The notes under the pieces: model-generated | What the model saw: only the letters and a program-made list of their open reading frames with translations | What the model was told of the DNA's origin: nothing | The model's database searches: none | Assembly (NCBI RefSeq): GCF_047511655.1 | Contig: NC_133387.1 | Location: 40,466,853-40,530,852 of the forward strand | Direction: 5' to 3' | Source: Castor canadensis | Taxonomy: Eukaryota > Chordata > Mammalia > Rodentia > Castoridae | Length of the DNA: 64,000 nt | Shown: in pieces, positions 24,021-36,994 of the stretch | Layout: every line of letters starts with the position of its first letter | Numbering within the stretch: position 1 is the first letter of the stretch | Position numbers and translations under genes: made by a program

Positions 24021-27000
24021 TTCAAATAAACTCAAGAAAGTTAGCAACATGAAAGAGAAATTCAGCAAGTAAATGGAAATTATGGAAAATAACCAAGTAG
24101 AATTGTTAGAAATAAAAAACTCAAAAAGTCAAATAAAATCCACAGTGAGTAGCATTATAATCAGACAATATCAAACCAAAGAAAGAATATCAGAGATTGA
24201 AGAGGAGATCAAGGAGATACTGCATGCAAATAATTACAAGGAAAAAATGAATACATATTATGGCAACATAAAAGAACACTGGGACATGATCAAAAGGCAA
24301 AATCTAAGAATTCATGGGTGGAAGAATGAACTGAAATATAAATTAAAGGTGTAGGAAACCAACTCAATGAAATTATAGCAGAAAATTTCCCGATTCTATG
24401 TAGTGATAGACACTCATGTACAGGAGGCATTTTGACCAGAAAAGAACAATGTCATGTTCTTTAAAATGCCAAAACTAGAGAAAAAAGGAAAAGATACTGA
24501 AAGCTTCAAGAGAAAAATGGCATCTTACATACAAAGGTAAACACATAAGAATCAGTCCAAACCTCTCATCACAAAGTTCATAAACACTTCTGAACATAAC
24601 ACAACAAATAGGTCCAGATGCAATTACAGTGATAGATCTCACCACTCTACTCTCATCAATAGACAGAACAACCAGACAATAATATCCCAAAACAAAGATA
24701 TCCTAGAACTGAACAATACAAGGACAAAATGGACTTAACAGATACTTTATGTAGTATTCTATCCTCTGGCATCAGACTGTATGTTTTTCTCAGCAGCCAA
24801 TGAAAATAAATCAGCAAATATAAAAAAATTGAAATAATCCCTTGTATCTTAAGAAAGCATAGCAAAATGAAATTAGAAATCAATGGCAAGGAAAATCACA
24901 AAACCATTCAGACTCATGGAGATTGAACAACACATGTTTGCATAGTTTCAGAAATTCTTAGGTTCAAATGAAAATGAGCAAACGACTTACCAGAATCTGG
25001 GGACACAGCAAAGGCGGTCTTAAGAGAGAAACTTATAGCCATAAGCACCCACATCAGAATACTAGAGAGATCTCAAATAAGCAGTCTGATGATGCACCTA
25101 AAATGCTTAGGAAAACAGAGCAAGTCAATACCAAAGGTAGTAGATGGAAAGAAATTATAAAAATTAGAAGCTGAAATCAATAAATTTGAGACCAAAAGAA
25201 TGATACAACAAATCAATGAAATAAAAAATTGGTTCTTTGAAAAACTTAACAAGATAGACAAATATTCAGCCAAATTAACCAGGAGAAGAAATGAGAAGAC
25301 CCAAATTCAAATCAGAAGTGAGAAAAGGGGATATTACAACAGATACCAGTGAAATTCAAAAGATCATGCAGGAATATTTTGAAAACCTATACTCCAACAA
25401 ATTAGAAAATCAAGAAGAAATAGAAGATCTCTTGATATATATGACCCACTGAAATTGAACCAAGAGGACATTGACAGCTTAAACAAATCTGTAATTATAT
25501 TGAGACAGCTATTTAAAATAAATCCTCCCAGCAAAGAAAAGCTCAGGTGTGGATGAATTCTCTGTTGAATTTAACCAGACTTTTAAGAATTAATACCTGT
25601 GCTCCTCATCCTCAAACTAGTCCATAAAATACAAAAGGAAAGAATACTCCCACAATCATTCTCTGAAGCCAGTATTACCCTAATACCAAAACCAAGAAAG
25701 GAACATTATAGTTTAATATCCCTGATGCATATAGATGCAAAAATTCTCAATAAAATACTAACAGAATCCAACAACACATTAAAAAGATTATGCACCATGA
25801 TCAAGTAAGCTTCATCCCAGGGATGCAAGCATGCTACAACACATGCAAATCAGTAAATATAACAGCACATAACTAGAACTACGGACAAAGACTATATTAT
25901 CATTTCAATAGATGCAGAAAAAGCCTTCAACAAAATCCAATATCCCTTTCATAATAAAACCTTTCAAGAAACTAGGAATAAAAGCAACATTTCTCAACAT
26001 TATAAAGGCTTTATATGACAAGCCTATAGCCAACATCATACTAAAAGGGAAAAAACTTAAACCATTTCCTCTAAAATCAGGAATGATTTCCTCATTTTAT
26101 CTGATATTATACTGGAATCCCTAACCATAGCAGTAAGACAGGAGAAAGAAATTAAAGGGATTCAAATAGGGAAAGAAAAGAAAGGAAGTCAAATTATCCC
26201 TATTTACAAATAATATGATCTTATACCTGAGAGACCCTAAGAACTCCACCAAAAAAGTATTAGATCTCTTAAACATATTCAGCAAAGTAGCAGGATACAT
26301 AATCAATACACAAAAAATCAGTAGCATTTCTATACACAATGAACAATCTGAGAAAGAAATCAGGAAAACAATACCATTCACAAAACTTCAAAAAATTGAA
26401 ATACCTAGGAATAACTTTAATGAAAAAACTGAAAGGTCAATATACAATGAAAACTATAAATCACTGAAGAAAAAAAATCAACAAAGATGTTAGAAGATTG
26501 AAGGATTTCCTACGCTTATGGATCAATAAAATCAATATTATGAAAATGTCTATACTACCAAAAGAAATCTGTATGTTCAATGCAACCCCCATAAAAATTC
26601 CAATAATATTCTTCACCAAGATAGAAAAATCTATCATAAAATTCATATGGAAGCACAAAAGACCTCGAATAGCCAAAGCAATCTTAAGCAAAAACAGCAA
26701 CACTGTAGGTATCATCATACCTAACTTCAAGCTGTACTACAGAGGCACAGCAATAAAAACTTCATAGTACTGACACAAAGAAACAGACATGGAGACCAAT
26801 GGAATAGAATAGAAGACCCTGACAAAAACCAACATTTGATTTTCCACAAAAGAGTTCAAAACATGTGTTGGAGAAAAGATAGCTTTTTCAATAAATGGTA
26901 CTGGGAAAACTGAATATCCACCTATAGAAGAACATCCTTTCATGATAAAACCTTTGATGAAACTAGGAATAAAAGTAACATTTCTAAATATTATAAAGAC

Positions 27001-28588
27001 AAGCCTATAGTCAACTGTGAAACTACTACAGAATAGGGAATATACTGTAACATAAAGTCATATGTAATAACTTTATGAATAAAACTCCAATAGCTCAGCA
27101 ATTAAGAGAAATGATTGACAAATGGGACTGCATGAAATTAAAAAGCTTCTGCACAACAAAGGAAACACTCACTAGATTGAAGAGACAGGTGACAGAATGG
27201 GGAAAAAATCTTTGCCAGCTATATATCTGACAAAGAATTAATAAACAGAATATACAAAGTGCTCAAAAAAATTAACCCTGCAAAGAATCAATAACCTATT
27301 GAATAAATGGACAGATGAACTAAACAGATAATTCTCAAAGTAAGTACAAGTGGCCAATAAATACATGACAAGATGTTCAACATCCTTGGTCACAAAGGAA
27401 ATGCAAAGCAAAACGACATTGAGATTTCACCTCACTCCAGTCATAATGGCTATCATCAATAACACCACCATCAACAAATGCTGGTGAGGAGGCAGGAGAA
27501 AGGGAACACTTATGCACAGCTGGTGGCAATGTAAATTAGTGCAATCACTATGGAACCATTATGGAAGTTTCTTTGAAAACTAAAAATAGACCTACCGCGC
27601 AGTCCATTGATACCATTCCTGGGCATACACCCCCAAAATACAATAGAGCCACTTGTAGACCCATGTCTACAGCAGCATTCACAAAAGCCAAGCTCTGGAA
27701 GCAGCCCAGATAACCTAGAACTGATGAATAGATTAAGAAAAAGTGTTACATATGCACAATGGACTATTTATTATTCAGCTATAAAGAAGAATGAAATGAT
27801 ATTGTTTGCAGGTAAATGGATGAAAGTGGGCAGTCATGTTAAGCGAGGTAACTCAGGCTCTGAAGGACAAAGATCACATATTTTCCATCATATGCAGAAA
27901 CTGGATCTATAAGATAAAGTATATATAAATACATACGTATATATGCATTATATACATATGTATATATTATATACATATAGATAGATGACAGAGATAGATG
28001 GGGGAGAGGGAGAGAGGGAAAGAGAGGGACAGTGGGAGAGAGTGGGAGAGAGATACTTATGTTTTTTAACGATTCTGTCTGAGGAGACCACAGGGAAGTG
28101 GAAGAGGAAAAGAGAGTGATAGAAAGTGAATAGTATTGAAACATAAAACATCTTTGTATAAAGATAATACAAGGTAATGCACTGTAAGCTGTGAGTAATA
28201 AAGGAGCAGGGTGATAGAGGCAGAATAATCAATAGAGGGGGTTAATTTGGTTAAATACAGTATACACATGTGTGAAACACTAGGGCAAATCCCCCCTTGT
28301 ACTGTCAATATGCACTTACGAAATGAAGGACAGGAAGGTAAAATGGGTCCTGTTGGGAAGGGTACTGATGAGGGGGAAGGTAAAAGGAGATGGAGGGCGA
28401 ATGTGGTGTATGTACTTTGTATTCATATATGAAAATAGAATGAGATCTGTTGAAATTCTAAGAAGGGAGGAAGGGGATGAGGGAGAATATGGAGGGGGTA
28501 TATCTAATTAAGATATATTGTAAGCACATATGCAAATGCCACAATATATCCCCCCATAGAACTATTATATGCTAATAAATTTTAAAAA
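24021..28588 (+). mobile_element. LINE-1 with ORF1, ORF2 and 3'UTR remains
   Basis: The order is ORF1 (24073-24354 open, coiled-coil then trans-domain), ORF2 endonuclease end (about 24600-24960) with the ORF2 start missing, then reverse transcriptase (about 25550-26770). The catalytic FADD is replaced by FTNN (26203-26214), so the two metal-binding aspartates are gone. The C-terminal region runs to about 27880. The 3'UTR contains 'aatgggtcctgttgggaagg' and ends taataaattttaaaaaaa. Multiple frameshifts make it dead. The 3'UTR matches the solo tail at 35690-36080. Confidence 0.88.
27918..28055. repeat. TA/TG-rich and GA-rich simple repeats in L1 3'UTR
   Basis: Tandem ATATAC/ATATGTA units are followed by GAGAGG-rich units within the L1 3'UTR, giving serine/leucine-rich artefact frames on the minus strand. 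Confidence 0.85.
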
Positions 28589-28868
28589 AATGGACAGAAC
28601 CAAGAGGGCATCATGTTAAGCAAAATAAGTCAGACATTTTTTTCTCTCATATGTGGAAACTGAAAAGCAGCAACAACAATAACAAAACAAATCCACCTGA
28701 AAGTAGAACACATACTAGGTAAAGAGGGTGCTAAGGAGTGGAAGAGGGGCAGAGTGATATGAACAATGTACTCTGTATTCCTGTATGAACTCTGGGCTCA
28801 TGTGTGAAAATATCACTGAGAACCCCATTAACATGTACAACTAATATTTGTTAATTTAAAGACAATTT
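28589..28868 (+). mobile_element. LINE-1 3' end fragment
   Basis: 'gagggcatcatgttaagcaa', 'aataagtcagacattttttt' and 'ctctcatatgtggaaactga' are the very end of an L1 ORF2 and its 3'UTR. This duplicates material already present in the preceding element, so it is a separate insertion. Confidence 0.75.
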
Positions 28869-30352
28869 TAAAAGACTTACATAAAAGGAAAAATATCCCA
28901 TACTCATGGTTAATATTGTTAAGATTTTGTTTTCACAATTTCATGTACAGATTCTGTGAAATTCCTATCAAAATTTCAATACTTTTACTTTTTCAGAAAT
29001 TCAGAATTTGATCTTAAAATTCAGAAATACGAAGAACCCAAAATAGTCAACATATTCTTGGAAAAGAACAGGAAAGGTAAGTCACACTTCTTGATTTCAA
29101 AACTTGCTACAATGCAACAGAAATCAAGACATGTTGATACTGGCATGAGGTTGATATATTTGAGAAACCAGAAATAACTGTATACATGTACAGTTAGCTC
29201 ATTCTGAACAAAGGTGCCAAGACCATTCAAAAATATTTTCTTCAACACATGATGCTAAGATGACTGGATATCCATGTACAAAAGAAGGAATTTGGACCTC
29301 TATTTCACACTATTAAAAAATTAACTCATGTTTCCTTAGAAGGAGAGATAGGTGTAAATATTCATGATCTTGGATTAGGTAATGGTTTCTTAAATATAAT
29401 ACATAAGGCATAAGGAACACAATAAAATTGATATATTAAGCTTCATTATAATTAAAAACTTTTGTTCTTCAAAGAATGTTATCAAGAGGGTGAAAATAAA
29501 CCCATGGGATAGAAATATTTGCAAATCATTTATCTAATCCTTATCAGAATATAATGTACATTTATAATTAAATAGTATAAAGAGAAAAAACATTTAAAAG
29601 TGAGCAAGGAATTTCAGTAGACATTTGTTCAAAGAAGATATATTAGTTGCTGGCTAATAAGTATATAAAAGATGGTCAATTTACATACTCTGTAGGAACA
29701 GACAAATAAAAATACAGTGAAATATCACTTCAACTCACCAGAAAGAGTATAATGATTTTTTAAAAATAGAAACTGCATATTGGCAAGAATTTAGAGAAAT
29801 TGGAATCCTTGCACATTGCTGGTGGAAAATGTAAAATAACTCAGGCATCACGGAAAACTTATGCTGCTACAAAAGTTAAACACAGAGTTTCCACATTGCC
29901 TCACAATTCAATTCCTAGGTGTATATCCAAGAGAACTGAAAATGCATGTTTACACAAGAACCTGTACACAAACATTCACAGAACATTATTCGTATGTCTA
30001 TGAACAACACATTTCACACAAACAGTGTTGTGAAAAGTAATATACAACACAGTTGTCCAGAAACTGATGATGAGATAAAGAAAATACAGTACGTCATACA
30101 ATGGAACTTAACTCCACTAAAAGTAACCCAGTTCTAACACTTGGTGCGACACTGATAAACCTGAAGAACAGTGTGCTAAGTGAAAGAGACAAGAAATATG
30201 AATCATATCATCTGAAAGTTCAGAGCAGGCAAACCCATGGAGAGAGAAAGTGGATCAGTGTTTGTCAGAGGGTCGGGGGAGAGGGAATTGAGACTGACTG
30301 CAAACAGATACAATAAGTTAGTGATATTTTCATTCAGTCAAAGATGAAATGG
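28869..30352 (+). mobile_element. older LINE-1 (L1M type) ORF2 C-terminus and 3'UTR
   Basis: 'gtgaaattcctatcaaaatt', 'cacacttcttgatttcaaaa', 'atgatcttggattaggtaat', 'cacattgctggtggaaaatg' and 'ttcctaggtgtatatccaag' follow the L1 ORF2 C-terminal region and 3'UTR in order. Many indels are present and no open frame exceeds about 100 codons. The MZT1 retrocopy landed near its 3' end. Confidence 0.85.
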
Positions 30353-30365
30353 TAAATATTGATTT

Positions 30366-32518
30366 TATTTTATTTTTATTTATTTATTTTTTTACCACCA
30401 AAATGATTTTACTTTTTTTGTCATTGACAACATGCACGACACTGTAATTGTTATCATTTTGTTTGGTTTCTTAAACATTACTTAAGTATGCATTAAAAAT
30501 ATATGTTTACATTTATGAAATGTGACACATTAAAGAAGTCCCCTGTTACATAATCCTCTCAATATATTTCCCTACTCTGTTTCATACATAAATAACTTTA
30601 CAAAATCATAACTAAACTATCAACTCTATGGCCTACAAATATATACACATTTGAGACTGAAGGAAGTTTTTGCTTTAATTTTTAAATAACATGCAGCAAT
30701 TTGTGGTGTGTATTATCAAGTGCTTATCCTAAGTTCTTACTGTCTCCCAAGTTGTTCTCGCAACAGTAATAGGCTCTTCAGTTTACTCGGTAAAGATGCC
30801 ATGCATTTAAAACATCAAATTGGTAAAAAAAAAAAAAAAAAAACCTAGGAATTTTTTTAAGGCAAGGTCTCACTTTGTTGCTTATATAACCCATGAGGCT
30901 TTAAACTCATGATTCTTCTGCCTCCTGAGCAGCAGGGACTAAAGGCTTCACCTCTGTGCTTGGCCAAAAGATTATTTTTAAAACATGGAGACGGTGGTTA
31001 TTTAAGTATTACTTAACATTATTAAACCATTAAGCTTGTCTGAACAATAAAAAAATGCCATGGAAGAGTGAATGCTTACACCATCATTTACTGGTATCTA
31101 ACAAGAGTTAAAATTTAAGAAACAACAATCAGATTAAATCCATATTAGCCTTGCAAAAAAGTTTCACTGAGATTCTGTTATAGTAACAGAACTAATCATA
31201 TGTAAAATTCTAGAATTTTATCTTTGAACTATCACTTTGATAAGTTTAAATTAAGGTTAAAACCAATGACACAAAATTATTTTTGAAAGCTGTATTCAAA
31301 GTTATTGATATACATTTCATTAGTTTTTGTTTTGTCACTGGAAATCCTTACTTCAGGAAGTATTACATGTTTGTTGAAAAGCACACATATCTAGTGATTT
31401 GTTAAATGACTGTTCAAGATTAGGTAAATATTCCAATTACTTTAATGAAATTAAAGTAAAAAGGAATTTTGCATGTTGGTTATTTTTCATTATATACATT
31501 ATTTTCTAAGTCTTTATAGGCTATAAAACTTAGATTATAAGATTTAAATGATTCAAACTACAAATAATACTAAACTAAGCACTGTCAATACTCTTAAAAT
31601 CTAAGTTTCTAGAAGTGCTATTTTTCAGTCAATACAGAAAAGATCTGGTTTACACTGTTAACTGCCAGAGCCTATTTAAAAATCTAAATATTCCCTGCTA
31701 AAGAGCAGATTTCAAGAAATGTCTTCTGTGCTCTTATTTTTAAAAATAAGATGTGGAATACATAAGGAATCTGAATCACAACTCACAAATGATGGCTGAA
31801 GTCCTACCAACTCTCAGCCCACCACAACATAAACCCATAGTTACTATGCATAAACAATTCAAAATTAAAGTTTATAATGGAAATGTCAACAAGTCATAAC
31901 TACTACACATCACTAGTGATGAAATACACCTCTGATGCACCTCTGATGGACAGACCGCTTAGAAAATCAAAGCTATCAGAGCTATAAATAAGGAATACAT
32001 AAATACAAACACAGCAATGCCAAAGCATTAGAGATGTTTAAAAAAGGAACAAGATGCGGTGTAAACACATCTGACAGTTCTTTCTGTAAGCCACTTTCCT
32101 CTGATTTACAAAGCTCTGGTTTTATAACTCTTTTTTTAAAAAGGAAATTGTTCTACACTGTTGCACATAGTAATTTCACTGTACATTCTTGACTACAATG
32201 CAATCTTCAGATTCTCTTGCAGAACTCCACATATCTCATCAGGATTTCTCCAGAAAGTCAGCTGGCCATATTTTCAGAATCCTTTAGTGCTTCAGTAGCC
32301 TGGCAAAGCTCGATAATAACTGATGATAAAGCTTCTGTTTAGACAGAGTTTCCATATTTAAATCAGTATTCAAAATTCTTGAAATCTCAAGCTGAACATG
32401 CCTGGTCTCCCTCTCTGCATTCAGAGTCACCACTGCTACTTCCATGGCAGAGGCCCAGGGAGGCAGGAGAAGGGCCTGACAGGAACTGGAGCACCTTCCT
32501 GTCACTGGGGCAAAACCA
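30366..32518 (-). pseudogene. MZT1P: MZT1 (MOZART1) processed pseudogene
   Basis: MZT1 is a small subunit of the gamma-tubulin ring complex that targets it to microtubule-organising centres. The minus strand from the ATG at 32445 to the TGA at 32260-32258 follows the MZT1 mRNA. It has the NLNA...RET segment, the LEISRILNT helix and METLS, then after a gap a segment encoding EALSSVIK, and finally ATEALK...ENM. Defects are a 1-nt loss right after the ATG, loss of the alanine-rich stretch, and an internal deletion after METLS that removes much of the middle helix and shifts the frame. The long 3'UTR runs to a decayed A/T-rich tail at 30366-30393. There are no introns. Flanks taaatattgatttta (30353-30367) and taaataccgattttta (32519-32534) are a diverged target-site duplication. 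It makes no functional protein. Confidence 0.9.
30850..30966 (-). mobile_element. B1-like SINE inside MZT1 retrocopy
   Basis: The plus strand reads 'aaggcaaggtctcactttgt', 'ctcatgattcttctgcctcc' and 'ctgagcagcagggactaaag', the reverse complement of B1. A poly(A) run (about 30824-30842) lies immediately to its left. The insertion is younger than the pseudogene. Confidence 0.85.
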
Positions 32519-32534
32519 TAAATACCGATTTTTA

Positions 32535-34149
32535 TAGAAGCAAGATTTTGTATAAGATGTTTCATTGGAAATAAAAGAATGTCTTAATCTGCATTTAATA
32601 GGCACAGTATTCATCATTTAAAAAATTATTGATATTTATACCTAAGTGACCAGTTCTACATGCCATCTCCAAAGAGTTTTCAGATATTCCTATCAGTATT
32701 TATGTCTTTGTTTTATGAACATAGTAATGGAACTTGAAGCTCCATTTTGCCTTGTATCTTTTCGATTATCCAGATTAGGGTAAAATCATTGAGACAAGGA
32801 CTTCTACACATTATATGTGGTTCTACATGCTTTAGGTTGTGTAAAAATGTTATTCAACCACTTTTCAGCCTTACAAAAATGCAAATTTTATATGGTTCAG
32901 TAACAGTAGTTCTGTTTACCAAATTCTGAGAATTGCCTATATTTTACCTTTTGAAACTGGCTAAAAACCCAAATATTTAATCATATTTTTGCTAATTAAT
33001 GAAAAACACCACAATAGGATCAATATTAAAATATGTTTTCATTTGAATTTCTTCCACAAGTATTTTTATACTGGAAGATCACAAAAATACATTTATCTAC
33101 TTGTATAATTTGCTAATTAACAAGAAATACATTTCTTTGGGAAATACATTTCTTTAATTAATAAATGCATGAAAATTTAATTCATCTGAGTTTAACTCTG
33201 TAACATTAAATGTTCTGGGAGATAGGCAGATAAAATGAGTTACACCTGATACCTAAATGCTATCAGTATAAGAAAAGGTCATTGTAAAATATTCTACCAA
33301 GGTCACAGTGAACTCCCTAGATCACAAATTCATGCACTTTTGTAAACTTGTATGAAAGGAAATTCAGCCCTTTCATGCATATGGGCTTTCTCCTTAATAT
33401 ATTTTTCATGATTTATAATTTGCTATATAAAAATAAATTGCTTTTCTCATAAGTGAATTCATCTTACATATCATAACATATAAAAGACATATGAAGAGCT
33501 TATCAAAATGACAAACTAGAATCTAAAATAAAAGCAGGAATATTCAGTAGAAAAATGGTGATTCCACTCACCATTTGAAACTGTGAGTTTTTTGCAAAAA
33601 TTTCTAGACCAACATGGCTTGGTATAACTTCTCTGCAAAGCTGAAGGAGACTAACAAGCAATTAATTTTTGAGGGAAACATTTACCCTTGAGTCTGGAAA
33701 AGAACTGAAACTATTTTAAAGTTTTACTTGTGTGGGTTGCTAAGAAATGTCAATGTAGAAAAGCAAACCTGAAACTAGGGCCTCTAATTGTTGCAATAAA
33801 TAAATTCCATGCTTTTATTTCAAAGGTTTGAAAATCAACATGATAAGAAGTTGAGTAGGAGAGAGGCGGAGAAAGAGAGAGAGGGAGAGAAGAAAGAGAA
33901 CTAGTCCAGTTTTACTAAATAATTCAATCCTGACAATTCACCTTTTGCAAACCATTTTAAACTTTTTTCTTTACTTAAATTTAAGAAAGTTAAGTTAACT
34001 TCTCCAAAAGTCATTTTATAGAACAAAGATGACAAGTTCTTCTTCCTAAGCTATGGATCAACCTACTGATTTCTGCTACATGATTTATGGAGAAAGCTAC
34101 TTTTGACTGATCAAATTCTAAACTTAATAGGCACATAACTTGGTGAAAA
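32535..34149. other. intergenic, nothing recognised
   Basis: AT-rich single-copy-looking sequence. The only local structure is a GA-rich patch at about 33858-33900. Confidence 0.45.
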
Positions 34150-34510
34150 TTTAAAAATCCTTCTTATTACAGAACATTTCAAGCATATACAAAAGTAGAC
34201 AGAATTGTATAGCAAATCCCCTTGTCACCATCACCTAGATTAAAACTATCAAACTGTAGCCAGTCATGTTTCACAAAACTGCTTCACATATATTTCTAAC
34301 CTCTCCCTCCATTTCTATTATTATTTTAAAGCACCATATCATTCGGTAAGTAATCATTTCTGCTAAAAGATAATAGTGATTTTATTTCTAAAACATAAGC
34401 ATAGCACCAGTATGACCTATTTTTTTAAACAGAATGTAAATTCACTGATGTCATTTGGTTTATATTCAAGTCTCCTACTATTTGTCATAAATAATTTTGC
34501 TTTTTAAAAA
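34150..34510. mobile_element. ancient L1M-like relic
   Basis: 'acagaacatttcaagcatat', 'acaaaagtagacagaattgt' and 'cccttgtcaccatcacctag', then 'ttaaagcaccatatcattcg', follow a dispersed mammalian repeat I associate with old L1 3' sequences. Family assignment is tentative. Confidence 0.5.
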
Positions 34511-35689
34511 TATGTTATTAGTTTTCATTTTTGGAGGCATACTAGTGTTTGACTCACATTTATTCCAAAATTTCTCATTACCTGAGTATTAATTTCTGTC
34601 TTCTCATATTTTCCTAATGGAATATAAAATTTCCTTGGCAAAGATCCCACATGATGAGTTTTATTATTTCAACTATTATTCATGTAAAGTGAAAGTCTGA
34701 CACTAGGTGGCATTGCATAGCTTGTAATTTTGTCCCAGTTTATAAAATGAAAAGAAAAATAAGTTTTCCTGGAGTTTTCCCTGATGTTCAACTCCACAAT
34801 TTTTTTTCTAATGAAAGGACTGTAAAGTTGAATTGACTGAATTTATTACAATTTTTGGAAATAGAATTAATTGATTTTTATACTGTCTGAATGTATGCCT
34901 CTTTTTCCTAAAGATGCATGTGGTTCTTAATCAAAAACACATTTCAAGTGCCTAGGTATATTTAGTTCATTGTATCAGTTGTTTGGGAATCAAAATACAT
35001 TATAACATGACTCCTGATTTCAATAATATCGTAAATAATTTTCGAGGAAAGATTAAAAGTCTATAAAACACATCATAAGACAATGATCAGTCCTGGTAGT
35101 TGCTTTTACAGTAAATCAGTAAAAGGAAGATCTGTGAGGCTCAGAGACATCTTGTCTTTGACAATTCCTTAGAACAACTAAGAGCAACACTGATCCTTGT
35201 GACAGCACAGTGCTTGATAAGAAGGGAGAAAGAAATGGTGCTGGAATGGAGAAAGAGCACAAGCACATTCCTGGAATTCTCTTTAACACATGATTACATT
35301 CTCAGGATTTTCTAGTATGGAAATAGTCTTTTCAAGTTGAATGACCCAGAAACATGTATAATATCAAATACTCTTCCCTTAGGTACCTAATTATGAATAT
35401 ATAATAAAATTTTACTGCATATGGTGTCTATGGCATATATAAGCTGCTTCTCAGCTTCCCGAAGTTGAGAAGGTAGTCATGGCAAATGAAAACCTCAGCA
35501 CACTGATTTTCTTCTTCCTAGGCACTGGGAAAAATGCACACTTTGCAATAACATATTTATACCAATGAATTAACTTAAAATTCATTGTACTAACGGCTTT
35601 GCCATAGAACGTGTCATATGACTTGAAATATTCCATAAGTTGACATCACATAGAAGGGGACTAAGGTAGAAAGGAGAAAAATAGAGGGG
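34511..35689. other. intergenic, nothing recognised
   Basis: AT-rich, no gene or clear repeat. Confidence 0.4.
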
Positions 35690-36080
35690 ATGAACCAATT
35701 TTGGTCATAATACATATACACATGAAAATGTCACAATGAAACTCCTTGTATAGCTATCTTAAACAAATAAGAATGTCTTTTTTCAAAAACAGAGAACATA
35801 AAACAGGTCCTGTCTGAGGGTTGATGCCAGTGGGAGGGGGGAGGATATAAGGGAAGGGTGTAGGAGGGTGAATATAGTGGAAATATTATGTACTCATGAA
35901 TGAAAATGGAAAAATGAGATTTATTGAATCTATTCTAGGAATGAGGGGAGAAAAGGGGGTAAAGGAGAATGTTGGAGAGGGTGAATGCAACTATCATATA
36001 TTGTAAGAACTTTTGTAAATATCACAATGCAACCCAGTACAATAATGTAATAACAAAAACAAATAAATAAAAGAAGGAGT
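35690..36080 (+). mobile_element. 5'-truncated LINE-1 (3'UTR only)
   Basis: 'ttggtcataatacatataca', 'aaacaggtcctgtctgaggg', 'gtactcatgaatgaaaatgg' and 'aacttttgtaaatatcacaa' align with the 3'UTR of the L1 ending at 28588 (for example 'tgggtcctgttgggaagg', 'gtattcatatatgaaaatag', 'gcaaatgccacaatat'). It ends in an A-rich tail (aacaaataaataaaa). Confidence 0.85.
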
Positions 36081-36994
36081 AAAATAGACCTTAAATTGTG
36101 TGCAGAAAAAGGAAAATCAGAATGAGAGAGGTCCTTCATTGGGCAGAAGTAATAATATTAACTGATACCATCACGTAAGTAGACACTCTGTGTGATGTTT
36201 TATCGCCTTGTCTATCAAAGGGAAAATCTCTAAACTGGAAATAACACACATTATAGGAAAGAACTGAAGCTTAACACAAATGAGTAGATAAAATCACAGT
36301 TATTTATGTAAATAAATTCTACAATAGATTTTTTAAACAAATGATTGAGATTTTTCTCAGGAGGAGGGACTTTCTGATTACTTTTAGAAATGGCAATCAT
36401 TTCATAGTGGGACTGTCTACAAAGCAAGTCTGTGCATGAGTAAGATACACCTAGCGAGAGGGGATGCTATCAAATTGTGCCTGTACTAAACTTGGCTGTG
36501 CTTCATTGGGTCTGAAGCTGTCTGTCTAACTCAGTGTTATTGATGCTCAAAGCTCAATATTAGGCCTCTCAAATTTACTATGGTGAGAGACTTCCTCCTC
36601 TAGTCATTTATGTTCATGTCACACTGGTTAAATATATAGGTTGGAGTGTGAGTGATGATTCAAAGTAGGACTTACCTTGCTCTGTGTTTGCTTTCCAGAT
36701 GAAGCCTCCTCCACATAGCAGTGTGCCACAGCTGGTACTCATGTACATGTTACCATCAGTGACCTTTCCTAAAGTCCTAGCAAAGTGGCACGCATTGCGT
36801 TCTCACTTGTCTTCTTTTACCACTCCCGTGCTGGCTCACATACTCATTGCTCTTTTCCCACCCTCTGATTCAGTCTGTTGCTTTTTGTGGTATTCCAAAG
36901 TACTCCTTTACTTTCCTCACCAAAATACTAACCCTGTTTACCATTCTAACTCGAAGGATAATTTGCCTCCTTCAACACCACCTCAGACCTTTTT
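36081..36994. other. intergenic, nothing recognised
   Basis: No gene or repeat could be named. A 104-codon plus-strand frame (36684-36998) lacks any family motif and runs into a SINE, so it is treated as chance. Confidence 0.4.

Noticed and set aside
26461..26730. Membrane-like minus-strand frame
   Set aside because: Antisense of the plus-strand L1 ORF2.
28066..28308. Leucine/serine-rich minus-strand frames
   Set aside because: They derive from GA-rich simple repeats in an L1 3'UTR.
32387..32617. Second minus-strand frame (76 codons) over the MZT1 pseudogene start
   Set aside because: Alternative frame of the retrocopy's 5' part and flank; not a separate gene.
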